In this document: positions 32,363-39,432 of the stretch, piece by piece
How positions within the stretch are numbered: the stretch's first letter is position 1
Layout: each line of letters opens with the position of its first letter
Source: Pseudomonas sp. PDM18
GTDB taxonomy: Bacteria; Pseudomonadota; Gammaproteobacteria; Pseudomonadales; Pseudomonadaceae
NCBI RefSeq assembly: GCF_014852585.1
Contig: NZ_JACVBX010000001.1
Coordinates: 496,001 to 560,000 of the forward strand
DNA length: 64,000 nt
Direction of reading: 5' to 3'
Program-made: the position numbers and the translations under genes
Notes under the pieces: model-generated
The model's database searches: none
Seen by the model: only the letters and a program-made list of their open reading frames with translations
Told to the model about the DNA's origin: nothing

Positions 32363-32794
32363 ATGTACGATTACGCAATCCGATTCGAACAGGACGACAG
32401 CGCTCCTGGCGTTGCCGTTTTCTGCCGCGATCTGCCCGAGCTGAACAGCTTCGGCGATGACAAAGAGCATGCTGTTCGCGAGGCTCTAGACGCCATCGAG
32501 ACCACCTTGTCGATCTATGTAGACCAACGCCAGGCGATCCCAGAAGCGAGCAGGCCGCAAGCCGGCGAGCACGTCGTTCACCTCCCGGCGGTGACCGTGG
32601 CCAAGATCGCTCTGTGGAACGAGATGGTGAAACGCACTATGCGCAAGGCCGACCTTTGCAGGCTGTTGGGTGTAGCCCAGACCCAAGGCGACCGCCTGGT
32701 GGACTTCCTTCACACGTCCAAAATGGAACAGCTTGAAGCCGCACTCGCGGCTCTGGGCCTTCGCTTAGCCGTCAGCATCAAGGCCGCAGCCTGA
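32363..32794 (+). CDS. hicB: HicB antitoxin
   Basis: 143 residues. The N-terminal partial RNase H-like domain (YDYAIRFEQDDSAPGVAVFCRDLPELNSFGDD...AVREALDAIETTLSIYV) masks HicA; the C-terminal half (VAKIALWNEMVKRTMRKADLCRLLGVAQTQGDRLVDF) is an HTH that binds the operators. Follows hicA by 43 bases. Confidence 0.9.
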   Translation: MYDYAIRFEQDDSAPGVAVFCRDLPELNSFGDDKEHAVREALDAIETTLSIYVDQRQAIPEASRPQAGEHVVHLPAVTVAKIALWNEMVKRTMRKADLCRLLGVAQTQGDRLVDFLHTSKMEQLEAALAALGLRLAVSIKAAA

Positions 32795-32964
32795 TGACTC
32801 CGTTATCGCCGCAAGATCAGCTAGACCTGAAGCGATTTATCCAGGAGATGATTCAGGTGAAGGACGAGCAGATGCGCGGATGCTGGAAAAGTGATCCGAC
32901 GCGCGCGAGCCAACTTAGGAAAGACAAGGAGTCTCTTCGAAGCATCTATGCTCGATTCCCTTGA
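32794..32964 (+). CDS. Small protein coupled to hicB
   Basis: 56 residues (MTPLSPQDQLDLKRFIQEMI...), its ATG overlaps the hicB stop (TGATG). Helical and charged, with no known family. Coupling to hicB and a terminator right behind it suggest a third member of the operon; function unknown. Confidence 0.45.
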   Translation: MTPLSPQDQLDLKRFIQEMIQVKDEQMRGCWKSDPTRASQLRKDKESLRSIYARFP

Positions 32965-32968
32965 GACA

Positions 32969-32990
32969 AAGCCCGGCGAGAGCCGGGCTT
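32969..32990 (+). terminator. Terminator of the hicAB operon
   Basis: AAGCCCGGC gaga GCCGGGCTT then TTCG; 9-bp perfect stem. Confidence 0.85.
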
Positions 32991-33006
32991 TTCGTCTAGC
33001 GATCTG

Positions 33007-33378
33007 CTACCTCAACTGGTGCAGGATTCGCTCAATCTCTCCACGAGAGATGTCAGCTTGCATCGACTGGAAGACCTCGACGCCACGACGACTCGACAGC
33101 CGTTGATACAGCTCCTCTCCGAGCGGAGTGAGGACAGACGATCCAAGCGATGGCGACTCCGTATCGCTCAAGAAACCGACTCGCATGCAATCCGCCGCTC
33201 GAAGTGCCTGCGTTGCGGCCTCTGCTTCGGCGAGCAAGTCATCCAAATCAGGAGTCGAATCAGCGGCTGTATCGACAAGGTTGCGGTGATAGTCGGTTGC
33301 GACCATCCCGGGTGAGTAGAACTCGCCTACCTTCTCGGCCTGCTGCAGCAGTCGCCGAACAAGTTCCCAATCCCACAT
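33007..33378 (-). CDS. Hypothetical phage protein, DUF2513-like layout
   Basis: 123 residues, AAGGAAC before ATG 33378. MWDWELVRRLLQQAEKVGEFY followed by a predicted two-helix region and LTPLGEELYQRLSSRRGVEVFQ is reminiscent of DUF2513 proteins (N-terminal helix, then winged-helix-type 'LTxxGxxxL'). Weak match. Leftward, in the late side of the Q-like gene, possibly a moron. Confidence 0.5.
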   Translation of the reverse strand: MWDWELVRRLLQQAEKVGEFYSPGMVATDYHRNLVDTAADSTPDLDDLLAEAEAATQALRAADCMRVGFLSDTESPSLGSSVLTPLGEELYQRLSSRRGVEVFQSMQADISRGEIERILHQLR

Positions 33379-33477
33379 GACCAGTTCCTTCTATCGGTCG
33401 AACAGCGATTACAGAAAACCCGGCGCGGGGCCAGGCTTCTGCTGACACTCTGCGGACAAGCAGTGTCAGTTGAGGAT

Positions 33478-33948
33478 TTAGGCTGGAACTAGTGTCGCTA
33501 GTTCAAATCGCGCACGTTTTCGCTCTCTACCGTGTTCCCATTCACAGCCTGCAAGATCATTTCTTACAGAGCCAGGAATCTTAGTAAGGCCAGTTCTTAA
33601 GCTCGCCATCGACATGCCGCCGACTTCCATAGGTCCTGTCTGGAGTACAAGCATCGCGGGTCCACCTGAAGCGAGACGTACTAGCTGCCCCTCTGAGATT
33701 TGGTGGCTCTCAGCGCCGCGCACCAGCTCCAAATGAGCGACCTGATACTTTCGCGTGCAGGCCTCGCCCTTTTCAAACCACTTGCAGACGACGAGGTCAT
33801 TTCTAGAGGTACTGGAAGTCGTCTGGAGGCCTCGGCTGGTCACGCCAATCGGCACACCACCAACAGCAATAGGCCCGGTCTTAGTCACCGTCATTTCCAT
33901 GCTGCCTGCTTTGTAACGAACTACGTCACCAATTCTAAAACTGCCCAT
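33478..33948 (-). CDS. Tandem YodC-like (DUF2158) protein
   Basis: 156 residues, GGAGG before ATG 33948. Two copies of one domain: residues 1-76 begin SFRIGDVVRYKAGS, residues ~82-156 begin ISEGQLVRLASGGP. Both share VR-x3-G, M-x-V-x2-TGP-x2-VGG, GL, RNDL-x2-C-x-W and end ELV or TLV. DUF2158/YodC proteins are normally a single domain of about 60 residues and of unknown function. An internal duplication, on an AT-richer stretch than its neighbours. Confidence 0.7.
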   Translation of the reverse strand: MGSFRIGDVVRYKAGSMEMTVTKTGPIAVGGVPIGVTSRGLQTTSSTSRNDLVVCKWFEKGEACTRKYQVAHLELVRGAESHQISEGQLVRLASGGPAMLVLQTGPMEVGGMSMASLRTGLTKIPGSVRNDLAGCEWEHGRERKRARFELATLVPA

Positions 33949-34051
33949 GCGAACCTCCTTATTGCGCTCCTCTTCATATATCCATATTGAACGGGAGATT
34001 CAAGAAAAAACATATCGTAATTTCGGTAAGCTATATGGGTCAAAAAGAAAA

Positions 34052-34073
34052 AGCCCGACTCACTGGTCGGGCT
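34052..34073 (-). terminator. Terminator after Q-like gene
   Basis: Minus strand AGCCCGAC cagtga GTCGGGCT followed by TTTTTCTTTTTG. Ends the leftward replication operon, 100 bases after the Q-like stop. By analogy with lambda it may be the tR' site. Confidence 0.85.
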
Positions 34074-34174
34074 GTATGTCGTGCGAAGGTTCGCCGAAGC
34101 GGCAAAACCGCAATATGCCGCAAACTCTACTTCCGCTGATTATCACTGTCAATACATCCAGTCTGGATATTTAT

Positions 34175-34549
34175 TCAGGCCGCCTTCCGCTCCTCCATCA
34201 GGAAACACGCCGTGATCGCCGAGAGACCTGCTCGGACGAGCATCCGCGCGTCTGCGTAGCTACGGCTCATGCGGTCGCCAACCTCGCGATAGGTGAGCCC
34301 ATGGACGAAGTAGTAGGTCATGCTCTCTACGACCTCGGGATCATCCTTCACCAGGCTGGCTAGGAATCCATCCACCTTCAGAGCTCGGTCATCGCTGATC
34401 AGCAGGTCAGGCGACTTGAACCGCTTCTCGTTCGCCGGGTTGCGCAACATGATCGCCAGCAAGGGCGAGGCGCAGCGCGGCACGCCGTTGTCCCGCCAGA
34501 CCCAGAGGCCGTACTGCTCCATCAGGAACTCGGTCGCTTTGATCTTCAT
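34175..34549 (-). CDS. Q-like late antiterminator
   Basis: 124 residues, GGGGGAAAG before ATG 34549. The C-terminal VESMTYYFVHGLTYREVGDRMSRSYADARMLVRAGLSAITACF (in part) is the sigma-4-like HTH of the antitermination protein Q family, with WVWRDNGVPRCASP near the N-terminus. It sits at the end of the replication operon, immediately upstream of the late region, as Q does in lambda. It should let polymerase read through the many late terminators. Confidence 0.7.
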   Translation of the reverse strand: MKIKATEFLMEQYGLWVWRDNGVPRCASPLLAIMLRNPANEKRFKSPDLLISDDRALKVDGFLASLVKDDPEVVESMTYYFVHGLTYREVGDRMSRSYADARMLVRAGLSAITACFLMEERKAA

Positions 34550-34558
34550 CTTTCCCCC

Positions 34559-34873
34559 TCAGTCCCCAGTGAAATGCGAGCCGCCTGGGCCCTTGCCGTT
34601 GTTCCATTTGCTGTCGCGTCCGCCAGACAGCCTTCCGATATGCGCCCGCTCCGCCAGCGATCGCTCTGCCTTAGCAGCACGAATACCGAGCGCTCGGGCG
34701 ATGTCTTCTATTGGCGCCTCAACACCACCTCTCGCCACCCATCCAACACCGGAACATCCATCGCACGGCAGCTCGTAACTGATGCCCTGGGTGACCGCCG
34801 CACCGCGGCAGACCTTGCAGGTTTCAACCTGGATGACCGCGCGCTTGAAATCAGGCCCGTGCTTTTTCTGCAT
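34559..34873 (-). CDS. Zinc-knuckle phage protein, hypothetical
   Basis: 104 residues from ATG 34873. CKVCRGAAVTQGISYELPCDGCSGVGW at 19-45 is a DnaJ-type CxxC..CxxC zinc finger; the rest has an HTH-like helix pair (IEDIARALGIRAAKAERSLAERAHIG) suggesting DNA contact. Overlaps the upstream gene by 23 bases. Might help Q or act in recombination; unknown. Confidence 0.6.
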   Translation of the reverse strand: MQKKHGPDFKRAVIQVETCKVCRGAAVTQGISYELPCDGCSGVGWVARGGVEAPIEDIARALGIRAAKAERSLAERAHIGRLSGGRDSKWNNGKGPGGSHFTGD

Positions 34874-35138
34874 CCGCCCTCCTCCGCACTTCTGCTCGAA
34901 CCATCTCTGAGTCACGACTGAGCGCTCTGCCCTCCTCGCGTAACTTCTCCTGACGTTGGCGATTCGGCTTGGCAACGCGCGTGATGCGCCGCTTCGTGCC
35001 ACCCCGCAACGACTTGCTCACCGTGCCACCGGCAGCGATCTCGGCCCGTAAGTTCTGGCGCCAGCGGGCAGCAAGGTCATCACCAAGAGCTGCCAGCTGA
35101 TCGGAGCTCATTGCCTCGAGTTCGCTATGCGTCAGCAC
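34851..35138 (-). CDS. Hypothetical basic phage protein
   Basis: 95 residues, Arg/Lys-rich C-terminal two thirds (GGTKRRITRVAKPNRQRQEKLR), helical N-terminus (SELEAMSSDQLAALGDDLAARWRQ). No family known. Start overlaps the VRR-NUC stop by seven bases. Confidence 0.55.
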   Translation of the reverse strand: MLTHSELEAMSSDQLAALGDDLAARWRQNLRAEIAAGGTVSKSLRGGTKRRITRVAKPNRQRQEKLREEGRALSRDSEMVRAEVRRRADAEKARA

Positions 35139-35566
35139 TTCACCGCCTCCGTCCTGGGCAGCGCCAGGTATTGCTCAATCACGCGCAAGGCCTCATCGAT
35201 CCCGCGGCAAACGGTGGCGTAGTAGCCCTGCTGCTCCATGCGGAGAAGGAAAGCGTTCTGCTCTGGTGAGACCCGGGAGTCGTTCGGCGGAGCTGCCTTG
35301 AACTCGATGAAGAGGCCGAACCAACCTCCGCGCGCCATAGGCAGGATGATGTCGCTGACGCCAGCCTTAACGCCCTGGCGCTTCATCTCGGCGGCAACCT
35401 TGATGTGGCGATGGCCACCATTCGGAACGTGGAAAGCGAGGCGAGCCACCTCTGGGTGCTTCACCGCGAGGATGGCGAAGAGGGCAGCCTGCTCCTTGCC
35501 CTCCCAGTCGATCTTCGGCTGACGAAGGGGGCGCGGACTGCGCGCCAGCGGACGAAGAGACTTCAT
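35132..35566 (-). CDS. VRR-NUC domain nuclease
   Basis: 144 residues. PD-(D/E)xK core: HVPNGGHR (46-53), GVKAGVSDIILP with Asp72, FIEFKA with Glu88 and Lys90, then VSPEQNAFLLRMEQQGYYATVCRG. VRR-NUC enzymes are Holliday-junction or flap-type nucleases of phages and restriction enzymes; here probably a RuvC/Rap-like junction resolvase role in recombination. Overlaps the Ref-like gene by ATGA. Confidence 0.85.
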   Translation of the reverse strand: MKSLRPLARSPRPLRQPKIDWEGKEQAALFAILAVKHPEVARLAFHVPNGGHRHIKVAAEMKRQGVKAGVSDIILPMARGGWFGLFIEFKAAPPNDSRVSPEQNAFLLRMEQQGYYATVCRGIDEALRVIEQYLALPRTEAVKC

Positions 35567-35940
35567 GCCATCACCTCCGGACCATCCAGCCAGGCGAGGA
35601 AGCCAGCCGGCACGTCATGGCCCTCCTCCGCGACCAGCTTCGCGCAGCGGGCGAGCAGACCGGCCTGGGTGCCGTAACGCTGTTCGAACTGAGCCTTGAA
35701 GGGGTGGACGGGGATGCCAGGGAAGCCAGCCGGGCCCGTGCCGTTCTGGTGGTGGCCAGCGCACAGCGGCAGCACGTACCAGTGCGCATGGGGCTTGGTG
35801 CGACCGTCGACGTGATGGATGCTGCAGTGGTCGTTCAGCTCGTCATGGCCGAAGCGGCAGGCAGCGCAACCGACAACGCGAACGAGTAGGTCATGCCAGC
35901 GCTTCTGCTCGGCGGTAGGGTTTCGACCCTTCATGCTCAT
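35563..35940 (-). CDS. Ref-like RecA-dependent nuclease (HNH)
   Basis: 125 residues. GCAACRFGHDELNDHCSIHHVDGRTKPHAHWYVLPLCAGHHQNG (shown in parts: CSIHHVDGRT, HWYVLPLCAGHH) is the Ref-type HNH core, with Cys pairs for zinc. P1 Ref cuts DNA that is bound by RecA. Overlaps both neighbours by ATGA, so the cluster is tightly coupled. Confidence 0.8.
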   Translation of the reverse strand: MSMKGRNPTAEQKRWHDLLVRVVGCAACRFGHDELNDHCSIHHVDGRTKPHAHWYVLPLCAGHHQNGTGPAGFPGIPVHPFKAQFEQRYGTQAGLLARCAKLVAEEGHDVPAGFLAWLDGPEVMA

Positions 35941-36170
35941 GCCGGCACCTCGCTGGCTGCCATGTCGGCCCTGATGATCGCCACCACCTCGTCGCTGGTG
36001 GCCAGGTAGAACGATGGTTCGCGACCACCCGGGCGAGTCACCGTGTAGCGGGTCTCCGGAAGCCGGCAGACTGCAACGGTGTAGCCGGCATCGGTCATCC
36101 AGCAGTCCTTGATCTGGTCGCCGTCGGCATTACGCTTGGCGCGCCACTTCAGGGGCGTCAGTTCACGCAT
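35937..36170 (-). CDS. Hypothetical phage protein
   Basis: 77 residues (MRELTPLKWRAKRNADGDQIKDCWMTDAGYTV...). A small beta-rich protein common in early regions of Pseudomonas phages; no function known. Starts within the end of the next gene upstream (GTACCCAATGCGTGAA). Confidence 0.6.
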   Translation of the reverse strand: MRELTPLKWRAKRNADGDQIKDCWMTDAGYTVAVCRLPETRYTVTRPGGREPSFYLATSDEVVAIIRADMAASEVPA

Positions 36171-37038
36171 TGGGTACCTCCTGGGCGCTCCTGATGGCGC
36201 GTTCGGTGATTTCGGTAATCTCGCCGGCGAGGAGCTGGTCAGCCTGCGCCTGAGCAGTGAGCAGGCCCTCGAGCAGCTGTGCCGACCTGGCCTCGCCTCT
36301 CTCGCGGAGGGTGGTGCGCTGCTCGTCGGTCATGTCCATGCCGGCGGCGCGGCGCTCCTGGGCGCGCTCCCGGCTGAGGCTTTCCAGCCCCGAGCGGATG
36401 GCGGCAAGACGGCCACGGATCGCGGCGGGTGCCTGGACGGTGTCGCCAGTCAGCAGCCCTGCGATGGCTCTGCCGCCAGCGCCAGCCGGCTCGAGGTTGT
36501 GGTGCGCGAGGAGCAGGGTCGCGGCCGGTGCAGGGAGGCGGCCCAGCACGCGTGCCTCCTGGATTGCCCTGGTCCTGCTCACCTCGTCATGCCCCAGGGA
36601 TAGCTGCCATTCCAGCGGCTGCGCAGTCTGGCGGGCGGCGAAGGTGAATCGCTCGTAGGCGGAGATGAAAGCCATGCGCGCCCCCACCTTGTCGCCGGCC
36701 TGATAGATCGGCGCAGCAGCGGCGGCGGCCTTCTGAATCTCTGGCGTCATCAGGACCGTTTCGGCCTCGTCCATCGACTGCATGGCAATCGCCCAAGCCT
36801 CATTTGGCTCGGGGCGGCCGTCGGCGCCGTGGACGCGCTGCAGGATCGCGGCAAGCGTGAGCTTCCCGGTCAGCTCACGGCGGCAAGCGCGCAGTGCGTT
36901 GCCGATCAGCTCGGCAGGGTGCTCTGCCAGGTCTTCGGCGATCATCTCGGCCGCCTTCGCGCTCATCAGCTGCCCGAGCACCTCAGCGGTGGCTACGATG
37001 GCCATGGCCAGCTCAGCCTTCTGGTCAGAGGAAAGCAT
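36163..37038 (-). CDS. Hypothetical helical phage protein of the replication operon
   Basis: 291 residues from ATG 37038 (MLSSDQKAELAMAIVATAEVLG); the longer frame to 37215 is a shadow of the O-like gene. Almost wholly alpha-helical and Ala/Gln/Glu rich. The first 90 residues (ELIGNALRACRRELTGKLTLAAILQRV) carry a pattern common in early-region phage proteins next to O, where P-like helicase loaders stand. P-like function is only inferred from order. Confidence 0.6.
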   Translation of the reverse strand: MLSSDQKAELAMAIVATAEVLGQLMSAKAAEMIAEDLAEHPAELIGNALRACRRELTGKLTLAAILQRVHGADGRPEPNEAWAIAMQSMDEAETVLMTPEIQKAAAAAAPIYQAGDKVGARMAFISAYERFTFAARQTAQPLEWQLSLGHDEVSRTRAIQEARVLGRLPAPAATLLLAHHNLEPAGAGGRAIAGLLTGDTVQAPAAIRGRLAAIRSGLESLSRERAQERRAAGMDMTDEQRTTLRERGEARSAQLLEGLLTAQAQADQLLAGEITEITERAIRSAQEVPNA

Positions 37039-37864
37039 TCTTGCCGCCCTCCCCCTTGCCCCGCAGGTTCTTGGCCGCGGCCAGCGCCGCGTTGGCGTTC
37101 GCCTGGGTCTGCTCGATCTGGCGAGCAGTGGTGCCGTTGAGCTGGGCGCCGGTGGCCCACTGGGTCCGGTATGCCTCCGCCTTGACCAACAGATCACCGA
37201 TGCTGTGGCAGCCATTGATCAATCGGGCGTCGTTGATCCCGACGAAGTACGCAGCGACAGCCGGCGCTTCCTCGGCCCCCAGGCGCTTCAGCAGGTCACG
37301 AACATTGCGGTTGACCTTGGCGTTGCGGACAGGGGCTGTGCCGTAGCGGGTGTGGTACGCCGCCGAGTACGCCGCCCAGATCGCCCGGCAGGCTTCCTGG
37401 CACATCGCCTCGTCATCCGGCTGGCCGGAATCGGCCGGCAAAAGGTTCCCTGTTGGTTCTACTGACGGTTCTATTACGGTTCTGGGTGCAGCAGCTGCGG
37501 GGGTGGGGTGCAAATCCTGCGGGGGCTGGGGTGCAGCAGGTTCGGGGGTGGGTGCATTTGCTGCGGGGGTGCATTTCTTGCGGGGGCGCACTTTCTGCGG
37601 GGGTGCAAATGCTGCGGGGGTTACGGTGAACATGGTCGACCGACCCTGACGCCCCTCGATGCGCAGTACCTTGCATTCGCTGAGTACCTTGATCGCCTGC
37701 TGCACGGCGCGCTCGGAGAGGCAGGTGCGCTCGCCGATCTTCGCCACCGACGGCCAGCACACACCCTCGTCGTTCGCGTTGTCCGCCAGGCTGATGAGGA
37801 CAGACTTCTGAGCAGGGGTAAGGCCCTGGAGCGGCCAGCAGGCCGACATGATGATCGTGCTCAC
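37025..37864 (-). CDS. Replication initiation protein O-like (winged helix N-terminus)
   Basis: 279 residues from GTG 37864 (VSTIIMSACWPLQGL...), overlapping the upstream stop as GTGA. Residues 10-80 are a winged helix (LTPAQKSVLISLADNAND, WPSVAKIGERTCLSERAVQQ, VLRIEGRQGRSTMFTV), the replication-O type. A Pro/Ala-rich linker at ~85-145 is encoded by 17-bp iterons (37495-37620), the likely origin. The C-terminal 110 residues are helical. As in lambda, the initiator gene contains its own origin. Confidence 0.75.
   Translation of the reverse strand: MSTIIMSACWPLQGLTPAQKSVLISLADNANDEGVCWPSVAKIGERTCLSERAVQQAIKVLSECKVLRIEGRQGRSTMFTVTPAAFAPPQKVRPRKKCTPAANAPTPEPAAPQPPQDLHPTPAAAAPRTVIEPSVEPTGNLLPADSGQPDDEAMCQEACRAIWAAYSAAYHTRYGTAPVRNAKVNRNVRDLLKRLGAEEAPAVAAYFVGINDARLINGCHSIGDLLVKAEAYRTQWATGAQLNGTTARQIEQTQANANAALAAAKNLRGKGEGGKNAFL
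37495..37628. repeat. Iterons in the O-like gene: candidate replication origin
   Basis: Seven copies of CTGCGGGGG or one-base variants start at 37495, 37517, 37540, 37561, 37578, 37595 and 37612. The last four are exactly 17 bp apart and extend to CTGCGGGGGTGCAAATG-like units. In lambda, four 18-bp iterons inside gene O bind O. No CRISPR-like spacers: the units are contiguous and stay in the coding frame. Confidence 0.65.
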
Positions 37865-38595
37865 TGTCCACGCTCCAGCTGGTGTTCTGCCCAGAGGCTG
37901 GCAACCCACTGCACGCCCTTCGTGGTGAAGCGCGCCTGGGTGTAGGCGTGGCTGTTGTGCTCGCTGGTGCCTGTCCGGGTCTCGAACCGGCCGGCGGCGA
38001 TGTGGTTGCTGTGGGCGGTGAGCGTGCCGTTCAGGTAGTACATCACCTTCCGCTTGATCAGCATCTCGCGCAGCTGGTGCTCGTTCGCCTTGAGCAGCTT
38101 GGCCACCTGACGGAAGCCCATCGAGCCCTTGGTCTCGACATAGCGGTCGACGAACTCAACCTTGGGTGCTGCGATCATCAGGGCCTGCTCGGCGACCTGA
38201 CGCTGTTCGAACTGCTCAGCCCAGGCGCGAGCCGCCTCTGCCGGGTTCGCGAAGTTCGGCAGGGCCAGCGCAGGCGCCTGCATCGCCTCAAGCTCCTGCC
38301 ACCGATCAACGATGCGGGCGGTGAATTCCGGCGAAAGGCGCGCCACCAGCACCAGGCTGTCCCGCTTCGACAGCAGGTGTTCCGGGTACTCCTGACCGTT
38401 CTGCTCGTGGATGTAGGGGGTCTCCACAGATTGTGTAACCCCCTGCTCTACCAGTTCCCGCGCCGTGCGAAGAACCTGGTCGTGGCGGCGGCCGGTGAGC
38501 TCGGCGATCTCGCGCGAGGTCATCGTCATCCGCGCCACGTTTTGCGCAACGTGAAAACGTGGCGCGGCATTGCTGATATCAGAAGTGGTGTGCAT
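37861..38595 (-). CDS. Rha/KilAC-type phage antirepressor
   Basis: 244 residues from ATG 38595 with AGGAGG five bases before. The N-terminal part (MTSREIAELTGRRHDQVLRTARELVE ... LVLVARLSPEFTARIVDRWQELE) is the Rha domain; the C-terminal part (FRQVAKLLKANEHQLREMLIKRKVMYYLNG, then ARFTTKGVQWVASL) is a KilAC antirepressor domain. Sits between CII-like and O-like genes, so it is expressed early. A second Rha-type gene occurs in the tail cassette. Confidence 0.85.
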   Translation of the reverse strand: MHTTSDISNAAPRFHVAQNVARMTMTSREIAELTGRRHDQVLRTARELVEQGVTQSVETPYIHEQNGQEYPEHLLSKRDSLVLVARLSPEFTARIVDRWQELEAMQAPALALPNFANPAEAARAWAEQFEQRQVAEQALMIAAPKVEFVDRYVETKGSMGFRQVAKLLKANEHQLREMLIKRKVMYYLNGTLTAHSNHIAAGRFETRTGTSEHNSHAYTQARFTTKGVQWVASLWAEHQLERGQ

Positions 38596-38654
38596 ACTGC
38601 CTCCTGTGTTCTGAACCCCGGCGCCGTGTCCCCACACCTGGCCGGGGTTTGTTT

Positions 38655-39089
38655 TTATCGGGCCCCGGCTTTCGCCTTGGCGGTGGCGATTACGACGTCG
38701 ATCTTCATCTTCGCCTCCTCCCCTTCCCGCTCGATCCGCTTCGCCTCGATCCGAGTAACCACCCCATCCTCCAGCGCCTCGATGGCTGCCTTTGTCACGT
38801 CTGCCGCTTCGCTGGCCATGGCCAAGGTCGCGTTCGCCAGGCACTCCGCCGGGGTCACCTCGCGCGCCACCAGATGGAAGCCGAAGGCATGCGCCAGCTC
38901 CTGAAGCGGGCGCAGGTCCTTGGTGTGCAGCAGGATCTGGTACAGGTGGTTGATGGTCAGCTTGTGCGAGTCGTTGTCCGGGTTCGCGCGCTGCAGCAGG
39001 CTCACATGGGGCAAGCCCATCTTGGCCGCCAGCTCCTTGGCCCCCGCGTCCTCTACTGCGTCGTGGCACGCCCTCAGGAACTCTTGCAT
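38655..39089 (-). CDS. CII-like regulatory protein (Phage_CP76 family)
   Basis: 144 residues from ATG 39089 (GAGGA 7 bases before). KELAAKMGLPHVSLLQRANPDNDSHKLTINHLYQIL is the helix-turn-helix and the LHTKDLRPLQELAHAFGFHLV follow-up of CP76/CII proteins of the P2/186 and Pseudomonas type. In this position, just after Cro, it should influence the lysis-lysogeny choice. Confidence 0.75.
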   Translation of the reverse strand: MQEFLRACHDAVEDAGAKELAAKMGLPHVSLLQRANPDNDSHKLTINHLYQILLHTKDLRPLQELAHAFGFHLVAREVTPAECLANATLAMASEAADVTKAAIEALEDGVVTRIEAKRIEREGEEAKMKIDVVIATAKAKAGAR

Positions 39090-39154
39090 TCGTAAATCCT
39101 CTGGATTCTTTCCGTGGAGCCCGGACTGGGCTGCTGGCAATCTGTAGTTACAGG

Positions 39155-39337
39155 TCAGGCGGCGGAGGCAACGCGCTCTCTGTAGAGCCGCTCAATTTCC
39201 TTCCCGGTCTCGTACCGGACCCCCGCGCCTTTGGATGCCCTGTGGATGGTGGGCTGGGTAGTTCCCGCTAGGTCGGCAATGGCTTTCTGCGAAAGCCCCT
39301 TCTCGACCAGCGCGGCGATCATTTCCTTGACGGTCAT
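39155..39337 (-). CDS. Cro-like repressor
   Basis: 60 residues from ATG 39337 (TTGGAGG before it). KEMIAALVEKGLSQKAIADLAGTTQPTIHRASKGAGV is a classic HTH. Divergent from the CI gene across the operator region; expressed first after induction from the leftward promoter at 39396-39368. Confidence 0.85.
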   Translation of the reverse strand: MTVKEMIAALVEKGLSQKAIADLAGTTQPTIHRASKGAGVRYETGKEIERLYRERVASAA

Positions 39338-39357
39338 GGAGACCTCCAATGCGCTTT

Positions 39358-39424
39358 CGTATTGGTGATAATACGCACACGTATCGATCCGAGCAATACA
39401 CTCGGGCAATACGTTTTTCTATTG
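39358..39424. promoter_or_regulatory. OR-like operator region between cro-like and CI genes
   Basis: Half-sites CGTATT (39358-39363) and AATACG (39370-39375), a CGTATC (39380-39385), CAATACG (39407-39413) and TATTG (39420-39424). The leftward promoter has TTGCTC (39396-39391) and TATTAT (39373-39368) 17 bases apart, overlapping the sites. The same CAATACG/CGTATTG words recur at 42489-42520. Confidence 0.75.
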
Positions 39425-39432
39425 GCGAAATC

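Noticed and set aside
33442..33469. CTGACACT ... AGTGTCAG inverted repeat as terminator
   Set aside because: Only 8-bp arms with a 12-base gap and no T-run; may be an operator, not supported further.
37495..37628. CRISPR-like repeat
   Set aside because: Units are contiguous 17-mers without spacers and in the coding frame of the O-like gene; iterons fit better.
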